Shown one piece after another: positions 1 to 5,549 of a stretch of 5,549 nt of DNA. Position 1 is the first letter of the stretch, and every line of letters begins with the position of its first letter. The notes beneath the pieces were generated by a model that searched no databases, was not told the origin of the DNA, and was given only the letters and a program-made list of their open reading frames with translations. The DNA is from Acidobacteriota bacterium (GTDB taxonomy: Bacteria; Acidobacteriota; Terriglobia; Terriglobales; Acidobacteriaceae). The stretch spans positions 1-5,549 of the forward strand of contig JAJXUS010000172.1 of NCBI GenBank assembly GCA_021782675.1, in the 5' to 3' direction. Made by a program: the position numbers and the translations under genes.

Positions 1-900
1 GCGGTCTGCGCGCTTTCTGGCGGCGTCGACTCCTCGGTGGCCGCGGTGCTGGTGCATCGCGCCATTGGCGAGCGCCTTACCTGCGTCTTTGTGAATAACG
101 GCGTGCTGCGCAAGGATGAGTTCCGCAAAGTCCAGGAGAACCTTCGCGGAAAGCTTGGGCTGAATCTGATCGGCGTGGATGCATCGGAGCGCTTTTTGTC
201 GCAGCTTGCCGGAGTTACCGATCCGGAACAGAAGCGCAAAATCATTGGCCGCGAATTTATTGAGGTGTTCGACGCGGAAGCCCACCGCATCACGCAGGAG
301 ACCGGCCGCGTGGACTGGCTGGTGCAGGGCACGCTGTATCCGGATGTGATCGAATCGTCTTCCGTAAAAGGTCCATCGCAGACGATCAAAAGCCATCACA
401 ATGTCGGCGGCCTGCCGGAGACGATGAAGCTGAAGCTCATCGAGCCGCTGCGCGACCTGTTCAAGGACGAAGTCCGCCGCATTGGCCGCGATCTCGGCAT
501 GCCGGAAGACATCCTGCAGCGCCAGCCATTCCCGGGGCCGGGGCTGGCGGTGCGCATCGTTGGCGAGGTAACGCCGGATCGCATCGCAATCCTGCAGGAG
601 GCGGACGAGATCGTCGTCCATGAGATCAAGCTGGCCGGGCTGTACCGGCAGATTTGGCAATCCTTCGCCGTGCTGCTGCCGTTGAAGAGTGTCGGCGTGA
701 TGGGCGACCAGCGCACCTACGCCTACACCTGCGCCATCCGAGCCGTGCACTCGGAAGACGGTATGACGGCGGACTGGGCACCGCTGCCCTATGATGTGCT
801 GCAGCGAATCTCCAGCCGCATCGTGAATGAGGTACACGGCATCAACCGGGTGGTCTATGACATCACATCCAAACCGCCGGGAACCATCGAGTGGGAGTAG
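1..900 (+). CDS. guaA: GMP synthase (glutamine-hydrolysing), C-terminal part, 5' truncated
   Basis: GuaA makes GMP from XMP, ATP and glutamine in the cytoplasm, the last step of guanine nucleotide synthesis. The 299 visible residues are the ATP-pyrophosphatase domain and the C-terminal dimerisation domain. The N-terminal class I glutamine amidotransferase domain lies off the left edge. The reading frame is open from base 1 and begins just before the PP-loop SGGVDSS (codons 6-12). Other family signatures are [11 protein letters not shown], the [10 protein letters not shown] segment, [32 protein letters not shown] near 525-555 at the domain junction, SVGVMGD, and the C-terminus KPPGTIEWE with a TAG stop. 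All are intact, so the gene looks functional; the full protein is usually about 510-530 residues. No convincing rho-independent terminator follows the stop. The first in-frame GTG (37) is inside the domain and is not a true start. Confidence 0.97.
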   Translation, partial: AVCALSGGVDSSVAAVLVHRAIGERLTCVFVNNGVLRKDEFRKVQENLRGKLGLNLIGVDASERFLSQLAGVTDPEQKRKIIGREFIEVFDAEAHRITQETGRVDWLVQGTLYPDVIESSSVKGPSQTIKSHHNVGGLPETMKLKLIEPLRDLFKDEVRRIGRDLGMPEDILQRQPFPGPGLAVRIVGEVTPDRIAILQEADEIVVHEIKLAGLYRQIWQSFAVLLPLKSVGVMGDQRTYAYTCAIRAVHSEDGMTADWAPLPYDVLQRISSRIVNEVHGINRVVYDITSKPPGTIEWE

Positions 901-1027
901 CGTACGGCACGGATTTCTCTTCTCATGCGTGAAGGCTGCTGCTCGCCGTTCAAAAGCCTGTGCCGACAGGAATCCATGCCTCTCTCTATCCTTTCCGCGT
1001 TCCGCGACGCAGAGACCTGCTTCTCTG

Positions 1028-1051
1028 TGTAATAAAGATTTGCATTACAAT
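1028..1051 (+). promoter_or_regulatory. Operator palindrome over the -10 box of the toxin-antitoxin operon
   Basis: TGTAAT (1028-1033) and ATTACA (1044-1049) form a perfect inverted repeat with a 10-base spacer. TACAAT at 1046-1051 is one mismatch from a consensus -10 box and overlaps the right arm; no good -35 box lies upstream. Transcription would start near 1058, giving a leader of about 18 bases to the ATG at 1076. Type II antitoxins with an AbrB-like domain commonly bind such palindromes and repress their own operon, so this is the likely autoregulatory site. Binding itself is inferred. GGAGG at 1067-1071, 4 bases before the ATG, is the ribosome binding site. Confidence 0.6.
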
Positions 1052-1075
1052 TGACTCGGCGGTTGTGGAGGGGAA

Positions 1076-1336
1076 ATGACATCGCTCACGGTCACAGAAA
1101 AAGGACAGGTCACCCTCAAGCGGGATCTCTTGCATCACCTTGGCGTCAAGGCTGGGGAGCGGGTTGAGTTTGAGAAGCTGCCGGGTGGAGAGCTAAGGGT
1201 ACGAGCCGCTCGACCTGCCGGAACGATTGATAGTTTCATTGGCCGACATGCGGACAAGCTCAAAAAGCCACTTACCATTGATCAAATGAACAAAATTGCC
1301 GCCGCTGGCTGGGCTGGTGAGCTGGGCAGGAAATGA
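1076..1336 (+). CDS. vapB: AbrB/SpoVT-domain antitoxin of a VapBC-type pair
   Basis: This 86-residue protein should bind and neutralise the toxin encoded next to it and repress their common promoter. Residues about 4-45 match the swapped-hairpin AbrB/SpoVT fold, with the typical TVTEKGQVTLKRDLLHHLGV opening, a GERVEFE strand and GGELRVRA at the end. The C-terminal part (about 50-86), containing IDSFIG and then LTIDQMNKIAAAGWAG, resembles the toxin-binding tail of this antitoxin class, which wraps the toxin active site. The start at 1076 is backed by GGAGG four bases upstream and by the operator palindrome just before it. Its TGA stop overlaps the toxin start codon in ATGA (1333-1336), so the two are probably translationally coupled. 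The exact subfamily name (VapB versus MazE/AbrB-like) is uncertain. Confidence 0.88.
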   Translation: MTSLTVTEKGQVTLKRDLLHHLGVKAGERVEFEKLPGGELRVRAARPAGTIDSFIGRHADKLKKPLTIDQMNKIAAAGWAGELGRK

Positions 1337-1731
1337 AAATCACCGCCGATACCAATGTCCTCGCGCGGGCCGTCTTGCTGGATGACCCTGCGCAGGGGGC
1401 GGCCGCAGCGAAACTGCTGCGTGAGGCAACTTTGATTGCCGTTTCGCTGCCGTGTCTGTGCGAACTGGTGTGGATCATACGGCAGGGCGCAAAGCTGTCC
1501 AACGATGACGCGGCGGCCACCATCCGCGATCTGCTCGGCGCAGCCAACGTTGTCATGAATCGTCCTGCCGTGGAGGCCGGTTTAGCGCTGCTGGACGCCG
1601 GAGGAGACTTCGCCGACGGCGTAATCGCCCACGAAGGCAGATGGCTGGGGAGCGAATTGTTCGTATCTTTCGACAGGCAGGCAGTGGCGCTGCTGTTGGA
1701 ACAGGGGGAAGCCGCTCAGTTGCTGGCGTAG
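1333..1731 (+). CDS. vapC: PIN-domain ribonuclease toxin, VapC-like
   Basis: This 132-residue protein is a predicted Mg2+-dependent endoribonuclease toxin. Characterised VapC toxins cut tRNA or rRNA and stop translation; the target here cannot be read from sequence. The whole protein is one PIN domain with its acidic active site intact: D6 in ADTNVLAR, E44 in CELVW, D92 and D95 in GGDFADGVIA, and D114 in SFDRQA. Length is normal for the family. Its ATG lies in the ATGA overlap with the antitoxin stop, the usual antitoxin-first order that keeps toxin output tied to antitoxin output. No separate ribosome binding site is needed, although GGGCAGG precedes the start. No clear terminator follows the TAG. 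The complete active site argues against a decayed remnant. Confidence 0.93.
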   Translation: MKITADTNVLARAVLLDDPAQGAAAAKLLREATLIAVSLPCLCELVWIIRQGAKLSNDDAAATIRDLLGAANVVMNRPAVEAGLALLDAGGDFADGVIAHEGRWLGSELFVSFDRQAVALLLEQGEAAQLLA

Positions 1732-2015
1732 AGTCTCGGAATCGCCAGAAGCACTTTTCGCCGCGCAAACGGCCCGCAGCAGTCTAGCTTTGAAAATCCG
1801 AGCAACTTTCTATCGGCTTTCGTTCCAAAAGAATTCTGAAAAAGAAAGACGCGAAGATTCTGCACAACCACATTCGGACGGCATCTCCACTTGGAAATCC
1901 TGGAGTGAACGCAGTTGGTCGGAGCCTATGTCCGTGGCATACATGCCGTGGGGTAGCATCCAGCCAATTCTGTGCGGTCTGTTCCGGCACGTCTGAGCGG
2001 GCGCACTGTCAGCAG
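1732..2015. other. Non-coding gap between the toxin gene and the exported-protein gene
   Basis: These 284 bases lie between two convergent genes. Both strands have open frames of about 68 codons, but none has a credible ribosome binding site or a recognisable product. No tRNA-like fold and no hairpin followed by a T-run was found for either converging transcript. Only minor symmetry is present: an 8-base palindrome AGAATTCT at 1830-1837 and a 5-base inverted repeat GGCAT-AC-ATGCC around 1937-1948. The stretch around 1825-1860 is richer in A than the surrounding DNA. Confidence 0.6.
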
Positions 2016-3377
2016 CTATCGATCGGCGACCGCAAGCTGCATGCGCGTATTCTTCGCGAACACCACGTTGTGCCCTGGCTCCAGCCAGCGGCGGGTAATT
2101 GATTTTCCAACTGCGAAATAGGCGAAGCCGGCCGTCACCGCCGGAGTGACAAAGGCCATCGAAAGTCCCCGCGCAATCAGACCGAAGCCGTTACTGGCGA
2201 CTCCGGCGTGGCCGTTGCCCTGATCGGCGTCCAGCGAATTTCCGGCAAGTGCGCCCAGCACGATCGGCGCCAGAAACTTTCCCTGATCTGCATTCGCTTT
2301 GGCGCCGCCTTCGGAATCGACCGTCACGTTCTGTCCCTTGCGGCCTTCCACTGCCGTCATCTGGCCATGCATCTTTTCAAGCGCTCCATTGGGCAGTTTC
2401 ACATTCCGGAACGTGAAGCGCAGAACTCCGTTATGGCCCAGCTTGCGAGCCGGCTTTGCCTGCGTCACCACGCCCTGCAGCTCGGTCCCCGTTGGCAGAA
2501 TCACATGCTGCCGGGATGCGTCCATGTAAGGCTGCGTCAGCACGGCTTCCACCGGATTGCCCACCTTGTTGGTTGCGGAGCTGAGGGGCGTCACCAGGCG
2601 CGCCTCAAGCTTGCCGGGCGGCAGATGACCTTTGGGCGGCGTCAACAGCAGTGGTTTAAGCGGACGCTTTTCCTGGAATTGCACCGGCTGCTCCAGCACG
2701 GCATCGAACTGCGTTCCCGGCCATATCTCCTGCGGATGATACGGGAGCTGCCCATACAGCATCTTCAGCGCAGTATCGGATTTGTGTTGATCGTGCGTCA
2801 TTCCTTTTACGCTGTCGATCTTCTGGTGGATCTGCCCCTTTGCCTTGGCCCACAGGCTCTGCTTGTGCTGGGGTGGCGTCATGTTCACCACCGGCGCCGT
2901 GCGTTCGGTGGCGCTCGCGGCCAGCATCCGCACCTTTCCGTCCGGCAGGTGGACCGCGGTGAACTCAAGCACGGGAGTTCGCATCGGCGTAAAGTCGCCA
3001 TCCAGCAGATTCCAGAAATGATCGCGGGAGTGTACCGGCTGCATCCTGGAGATTTTTCCTACAATCTGCGTGTTTTTGGGCAGGACGACATAGTTTCCGG
3101 AGTAGACGTCGTTAATCAGCACTCCCGTAACCGGCTGACCCTTGCGCATGTGATAGCGCTTGTTCAGTTGAACGCGCAGCGGAATTCCACTGGGCAGGGT
3201 GACGGTTTCATAGGGTGAGACAGGGGGCGGTGCCAATGGGGCAACATGGAGCCGCTCCACGGGACGCCTGCGGAGCGTGGGCGCGGGCCGTTGCTGTGCG
3301 GTCGCCGAAAGACCCACGGCGAGAGGGAACATCAGCCAGGAAAACCTCTCGCCAGTGAAGCGCTTCCGATTTCGCAT
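2016..3377 (-). CDS. Exported protein with duplicated VirB10/TrbI-like barrel segments, function unknown
   Basis: A 453-residue protein with no assigned function. The N-terminus has a basic stretch (RNRKRFTGER), a hydrophobic core (FSWLMFPLAVGLS) and an ATA site, so Sec signal-peptide cleavage after about residue 27 is likely. A Pro/Arg-rich linker follows. Two related segments follow, about 60-160 and 255-346. Each has a G-x-PV-x-x-VL strand, a V-V/I-LP-x-x-T-x-x-x-G turn (VVLPKNTQIVGKI, VILPTGTELQGVV), then VLEFTAVHLPDGK or VLRFTFRNVKLPNG. PGTQFDAVLEQPV at 220-231 repeats the first-strand pattern, and WLEPGHNVVFAKNT near 431-444 resembles the closing strand. The LP-x-G-T/G logic recalls the C-terminal barrel of VirB10/TrbI, but no secretion-system partners are present in the window. 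Similar exported proteins occur in Acidobacteriota (recalled). The start has only a weak GGA 8 bases upstream. It is divergent from the Rrf2 gene. Confidence 0.82.
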   Translation of the reverse strand: MRNRKRFTGERFSWLMFPLAVGLSATAQQRPAPTLRRRPVERLHVAPLAPPPVSPYETVTLPSGIPLRVQLNKRYHMRKGQPVTGVLINDVYSGNYVVLPKNTQIVGKISRMQPVHSRDHFWNLLDGDFTPMRTPVLEFTAVHLPDGKVRMLAASATERTAPVVNMTPPQHKQSLWAKAKGQIHQKIDSVKGMTHDQHKSDTALKMLYGQLPYHPQEIWPGTQFDAVLEQPVQFQEKRPLKPLLLTPPKGHLPPGKLEARLVTPLSSATNKVGNPVEAVLTQPYMDASRQHVILPTGTELQGVVTQAKPARKLGHNGVLRFTFRNVKLPNGALEKMHGQMTAVEGRKGQNVTVDSEGGAKANADQGKFLAPIVLGALAGNSLDADQGNGHAGVASNGFGLIARGLSMAFVTPAVTAGFAYFAVGKSITRRWLEPGHNVVFAKNTRMQLAVADR

Positions 3378-3421
3378 AGTTTCTGTCCGCCTGACGTTTT
3401 CTTTCCGTTTGGATGCACCGG

Positions 3422-3447
3422 TCGCGGTGGCCCTGCCGCGATGCCAC
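3422..3447. promoter_or_regulatory. Nested inverted repeats in the divergent control region
   Basis: TCGCGG (3422-3427) and CCGCGA (3436-3441) form a perfect 6-base inverted repeat with an 8-base spacer. GTGGC (3427-3431) and GCCAC (3443-3447) form a second one that interlocks with it. The site ends 20 bases before the Rrf2 start and lies about 45 bases before the start of the exported-protein gene on the other strand. The position fits an operator for the Rrf2 regulator acting on both genes. No good -10/-35 pair was found for either gene, and GC-rich symmetry can arise by chance. Confidence 0.35.
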
Positions 3448-3467
3448 GAGTGTGATAGCGTTTCCGC

Positions 3468-3965
3468 ATGGCGGCGAACCTGCGGTTTTCGACAGCGATG
3501 GAAGCGCTGGTGCTGATGGCTACCGAGCCGGCCCGATATCGCACCTCCCAGGCGCTGGCGCTGGCACTGGCAACAAACCCGGTGGTGGTCCGGCGACTGC
3601 TGGCCTCATTGAGCCGGGCCGGTCTGGTGGCCAGTACAAAAGGGCCGGGCGGCGGCACCCGACTCACACGGCCTGCCAAACAGATCAGTCTCCGCGCTGT
3701 ATATCGCGCGCTGGGTCCAACGGAGCTGCTGCATCGGCCGGTCAAGCATGAGAGCGGCGGAGAAAAAGAGGTTCGGAAGGCGGTTCACGCAGCCCTGCGA
3801 AAAGCCGAGAAATCGTTTGAGCAAGAGTTGGACGCAATCACCCTGAATCAGGTCATCAAGCGGGCTGGATTGAAGGCGGCCAAGCCAGGACCACCGGACG
3901 GTGAAAAGAAGCCTTCGGGAGACAGCGTACCGCCGTTGCCCCCACCGCCCGCTGCCAGCTCCTGA
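3468..3965 (+). CDS. Rrf2-family transcriptional regulator without cysteines
   Basis: A 165-residue DNA-binding protein. Residues about 5-85 form the Rrf2 winged helix: RFSTAMEALVLMA for helix 1, TSQALALALATNPVVVRRLLASLSRAGLV for the helix-turn-helix (recognition helix about 37-54), and the wing STKGPGGGTRLTR. ISLRAVYRALG and the long helix about 98-122 ending EQELDAITL are also family features. Rrf2 proteins such as IscR and NsrR bind an Fe-S cluster through cysteines in the segment after the wing domain. Here that segment reads HRPVKHESGGEKEV and the whole protein has no cysteine, so it resembles the YwnA-like, cluster-free type. The tail (about 137-165) is Lys/Pro-rich, low in complexity and probably disordered. 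The ribosome binding site is weak. The gene is divergent from the exported-protein gene and ends 7 bases from the ispG stop. Ligand and targets are unknown. Confidence 0.88.
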   Translation: MAANLRFSTAMEALVLMATEPARYRTSQALALALATNPVVVRRLLASLSRAGLVASTKGPGGGTRLTRPAKQISLRAVYRALGPTELLHRPVKHESGGEKEVRKAVHAALRKAEKSFEQELDAITLNQVIKRAGLKAAKPGPPDGEKKPSGDSVPPLPPPPAASS

Positions 3966-3972
3966 ACGGCAG

Positions 3973-5217
3973 TTACGCTTCTACCAGCTCGCGGGAAGCG
4001 CCCGCACCGTAGCGGGTGTGCACGTATTCGTCGAGAATCTTCTGGAACTCTTCGACGATGTGATCGCCCCGAAGCGTCACAAACAGGCGGCCGTCCACGT
4101 AGACAGGCGCGACGGGATCCTCAAAGGTTCCCGGTAGAGAGATGCCAATGTCGGCGTGTTTGGATTCACCGGGGCCGTTGACCACGCAGCCCATGACGGC
4201 CAGCTTCATCTCTTCCACGCCTGGAAATCTCTGCCGCCAGGCAGGCATGGAGTCGCGCAGGTAGCTCTGCACCTGCTGTGCCAGCTCCTGAAAGAACGTG
4301 CTGGTCGTGCGCCCGCAGCCAGGGCAGGCGGTCACCAGCGGCGCAAAGCTGCGAATGTTCAGGGATTGCAGGATTTGCTGCGCGGCCAGAACTTCCTCGG
4401 TTCGGTCGCCACCGGGTTTGGGCGTCAGACTCACACGAATGGTATCGCCGATGCCATCCAGCAGCAGTGGCGCCAGACCGGCGGTGGAGGCGATCAGACC
4501 CTTCATGCCCATGCCGGCCTCGGTCAGGCCCAGATGCAGCGCGTAGTCGCACCGCGCGGCCAGCAGACGGTACACGTCGATCAGGTCATGCACGCCACTT
4601 ACCTTGGCGCTCAGGATGATCTGGTCGTGGCGCAGGCCATAGCGTTCAGCGGCGGCGGCAGAATCAAGCGCGCTCACCAGCATTGCTTCAATCATCACAT
4701 CGCGCGCTTCGCGCGGTTCGGCCAGCCGGGCATTCTCATCCATCATGCGGGTCAGCAGTGCCTGGTCCAGCGAGCCCCAGTTGACGCCGATGCGCACCGG
4801 CTTCTGGTTCTCGACCGCGCATTCGATCATGGTGCGGAAGTTGTCGTCGTCTTTGCGGCCAATGGAGCAGTTCCCGGGATTAATGCGGTATTTGGCCAGC
4901 GCCCGCGCGCAGCCGGGATATTTCTTCAGCAGCAGATGGCCGTTATAGTGGAAATCTCCCACGATCGGCACATGGATGCCTTCGCTCGCCAGGGTATCCA
5001 CGATGAAGGGGACGGCCTGGGCGGCAGCATCGTTATTGACCGTTACGCGCACAATCTCCGAGCCCGCGCGCGCCAGTGCGGCAACCTGGCGGACCGTCGA
5101 TGCGATGTCGGCGGTGTCCGTGTTGGTCATGGATTGCACCACAACCGGAGCATCCGAGCCGACCCGGACATTGCCGATGTTGACGGTGGGTGTCTTTCTG
5201 CGAACGATGTCGGGCAT
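3973..5217 (-). CDS. ispG: 4-hydroxy-3-methylbut-2-enyl diphosphate synthase (flavodoxin/ferredoxin)
   Basis: IspG (GcpE) is the penultimate enzyme of the cytoplasmic MEP pathway. It reductively opens methylerythritol cyclodiphosphate to HMBPP using a 4Fe-4S cluster. The 414-residue protein has the TIM-barrel part (about 8-285) with [24 protein letters not shown] and LGLTEAG, then the cluster domain. Cluster ligands by motif are C298 and C301 (TACPGCGR), C344 (GCVVNGPGE) and E351. C301 to C344 spans 43 residues against 32 in the E. coli enzyme, owing to an insert ([16 protein letters not shown]) that I recall as common in acidobacterial forms. The start at 5217 ([20 protein letters not shown]) matches the family N-terminus and has GGA 7 bases upstream. 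The frame stays open about 100 codons further upstream, but that extension has no family similarity and runs antisense across the next gene. Confidence 0.97.
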   Translation of the reverse strand: MPDIVRRKTPTVNIGNVRVGSDAPVVVQSMTNTDTADIASTVRQVAALARAGSEIVRVTVNNDAAAQAVPFIVDTLASEGIHVPIVGDFHYNGHLLLKKYPGCARALAKYRINPGNCSIGRKDDDNFRTMIECAVENQKPVRIGVNWGSLDQALLTRMMDENARLAEPREARDVMIEAMLVSALDSAAAAERYGLRHDQIILSAKVSGVHDLIDVYRLLAARCDYALHLGLTEAGMGMKGLIASTAGLAPLLLDGIGDTIRVSLTPKPGGDRTEEVLAAQQILQSLNIRSFAPLVTACPGCGRTTSTFFQELAQQVQSYLRDSMPAWRQRFPGVEEMKLAVMGCVVNGPGESKHADIGISLPGTFEDPVAPVYVDGRLFVTLRGDHIVEEFQKILDEYVHTRYGAGASRELVEA

Positions 5218-5233
5218 AGGCTTTTCCAGGGTT

Positions 5234-5242
5234 ATTTTAGCA
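5234..5242 (-). promoter_or_regulatory. Candidate extended -10 promoter for ispG
   Basis: Read on the minus strand, TGCTAAAAT (5242 down to 5234) fits the extended -10 form TGn-TAtAAT with one mismatch. The best -35 candidate, TAGATG at 5261-5256 with a 16-base spacer, matches only 3 of 6 positions, as tolerated by extended -10 promoters. Transcription would start near 5227, leaving a leader of only about 10 bases that barely includes the GGA ribosome binding site. Start site not verified. Confidence 0.4.
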
Positions 5243-5275
5243 TTCTGAGGATATGCATCTAGCGGCGCCAGAGGT

Positions 5276-5287
5276 GCCCGCGGGCGT
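5276..5287. repeat. 12-base direct repeat with palindromic core, copy 1
   Basis: GCCCGCGGGCGT; the first ten bases are a perfect palindrome. An identical copy lies at 5339-5350, exactly 63 bases downstream. This copy ends 9 bases before the candidate -35 box of the downstream gene, so it could be a protein-binding site. GC-rich sequence raises the chance of coincidence. Confidence 0.5.
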
Positions 5288-5296
5288 GTCCGCGCG

Positions 5297-5325
5297 TTGC
5301 AGGAACGGTGCTTTCCTGTTAGTTT
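5297..5325 (+). promoter_or_regulatory. Candidate promoter for the partial gene at the right edge
   Basis: TTGCAG (5297-5302) as -35, a 17-base spacer, and TAGTTT (5320-5325) as -10, with TG at 5317-5318 giving an extended -10. Transcription would start near 5332, leaving a leader of about 54 bases. The -10 matches only 3 of 6 consensus positions, so this rests mainly on spacing, the TG and position. Confidence 0.3.
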
Positions 5326-5338
5326 TACGAGGGTTGGG

Positions 5339-5350
5339 GCCCGCGGGCGT
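5339..5350. repeat. 12-base direct repeat with palindromic core, copy 2
   Basis: Second exact copy of GCCCGCGGGCGT, just downstream of the predicted transcription start of the right-edge gene. With copy 1 it brackets the candidate promoter, an arrangement that suits a repressor acting at both sites. It is followed by a small 5-base-pair hairpin, ACGGC-TCTCG-GCCGT (5353-5367), which has no T-run. Confidence 0.5.
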
Positions 5351-5385
5351 CCACGGCTCTCGGCCGTCCCCATGCGAGAGTGCCT

Positions 5386-5549
5386 ATGAAAGAAGCACCG
5401 ACCAGGAAGAAGCCGGCGACCATGCCGCGCGTCGTCGCCGCCAAGCCGGCCCCCAGCCCTGATCCGGGCCGGAAGCAGCAGATTCAGCAGTACGAAACCG
5501 CTGTGCGCCTGATGCACGAAGGCAAATACGAAAACGAAACAGCGGCTGT
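5386..5549 (+). CDS. Probable tetratricopeptide-type protein, N-terminal fragment (3' truncated)
   Basis: Only the first 54 codons are inside the window. Residues 1-30 are rich in Lys, Pro and Ala ([10 protein letters not shown], then [11 protein letters not shown]) and look disordered, with no signal peptide. From residue 31 an amphipathic helix starts: [24 protein letters not shown]. The pattern [14 protein letters not shown] is that of the first helix and turn of a tetratricopeptide repeat, and I recall acidobacterial repeat proteins opening this way. Family assignment is therefore tentative. The start at 5386 has a weak GAGAG five bases upstream; an internal ATG at 5422 is possible but has no better site. 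The gene is divergent from ispG. Confidence 0.6.
   Translation, partial: MKEAPTRKKPATMPRVVAAKPAPSPDPGRKQQIQQYETAVRLMHEGKYENETAA

Noticed and set aside
993..1006. Tandem TTCCGCG repeat after guaA
   Set aside because: Only two 7-base units, with no hairpin or T-run and no evident function; treated as chance.
855..1082. 75-codon frames on both strands around the guaA end and the antitoxin promoter
   Set aside because: They overlap the conserved guaA C-terminus and the operator region and show no protein-like features.
1784..1996. Overlapping 68-codon frames on both strands in the gap after the toxin gene
   Set aside because: There is no ribosome binding site, no family resemblance and mixed composition on either strand; treated as non-coding.
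2208..3218. Open frame of 336 codons on the plus strand opposite the exported-protein gene
   Set aside because: The minus-strand frame has a signal peptide and an internal repeat with conserved patterns, whereas this frame is His/Arg/Gln-rich with no domain pattern or ribosome binding site.
3332..3745. Open frame of 137 codons on the minus strand over the Rrf2 gene
   Set aside because: The plus-strand frame is a recognisable Rrf2 protein; this is a shadow frame and also overlaps the start of the exported-protein gene.
4156..5262. Long open frame (368 codons) on the plus strand opposite ispG
   Set aside because: It is antisense to a clearly conserved gene. Its length is explained by the GC-rich codon bias of ispG, and the translation matches no recognisable family.
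5372..5389. Five-codon mini-frame (M-R-E-C-L) whose TGA overlaps the ATG at 5386, like a leader peptide
   Set aside because: It has no ribosome binding site of its own and an overlap this short arises easily by chance.
5218..5517. 100-codon upstream extension of ispG
   Set aside because: The extension has no IspG similarity, is Arg/His-rich, and would run antisense through the divergent gene. The ATG at 5217 matches the family N-terminus.

Overview
The window looks like ordinary chromosomal DNA from a GC-rich bacterium. The best guess is Acidobacteriota (Terriglobia-like). This rests on recalled resemblance of the IspG sequence, of the exported barrel protein and of the truncated repeat-type protein at the right edge to proteins of that group. 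It is an inference, not a computed assignment.

Layout, left to right. (1) Positions 1-900, plus strand: the C-terminal half of GMP synthase (guaA), cut by the left edge exactly at its ATP-binding P-loop. (2) 1028-1731, plus strand: a two-gene type II toxin-antitoxin operon, an AbrB/SpoVT-type antitoxin and a PIN-domain (VapC-like) toxin sharing an ATGA overlap. A TGTAAT-N10-ATTACA palindrome lies over the likely -10 box. (3) 1732-2015: non-coding, no convincing signal. (4) 2016-3377, minus strand: a secreted protein with two copies of a VirB10/TrbI-like barrel segment. (5) 3378-3467: a short divergent control region with nested inverted repeats. (6) 3468-3965, plus strand: an Rrf2-family regulator with no cysteine at all. 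(7) 3973-5217, minus strand: ispG, the 4Fe-4S enzyme of the MEP isoprenoid pathway, meeting the Rrf2 gene tail to tail with 7 bases between stops. (8) 5218-5385: a divergent promoter region holding two exact copies of a 12-base sequence with a 10-base palindrome core, 63 bases apart and flanking a candidate promoter. (9) 5386-5549, plus strand: the start of a gene, probably a tetratricopeptide-type protein, cut by the right edge.

The genes do not form one pathway. guaA and ispG are housekeeping genes and vapBC is a typical accessory insertion. The exported protein and the Rrf2 gene share a divergent promoter region, so the regulator may control that protein, itself, or both. I found no clear undescribed multi-gene system. 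The points most worth checking are the duplicated barrel protein with no secretion-system genes visible beside it, the cysteine-free Rrf2 next to an Fe-S enzyme gene, and the paired palindromes upstream of the last gene. No rRNA, tRNA, CRISPR array or insertion sequence was seen.
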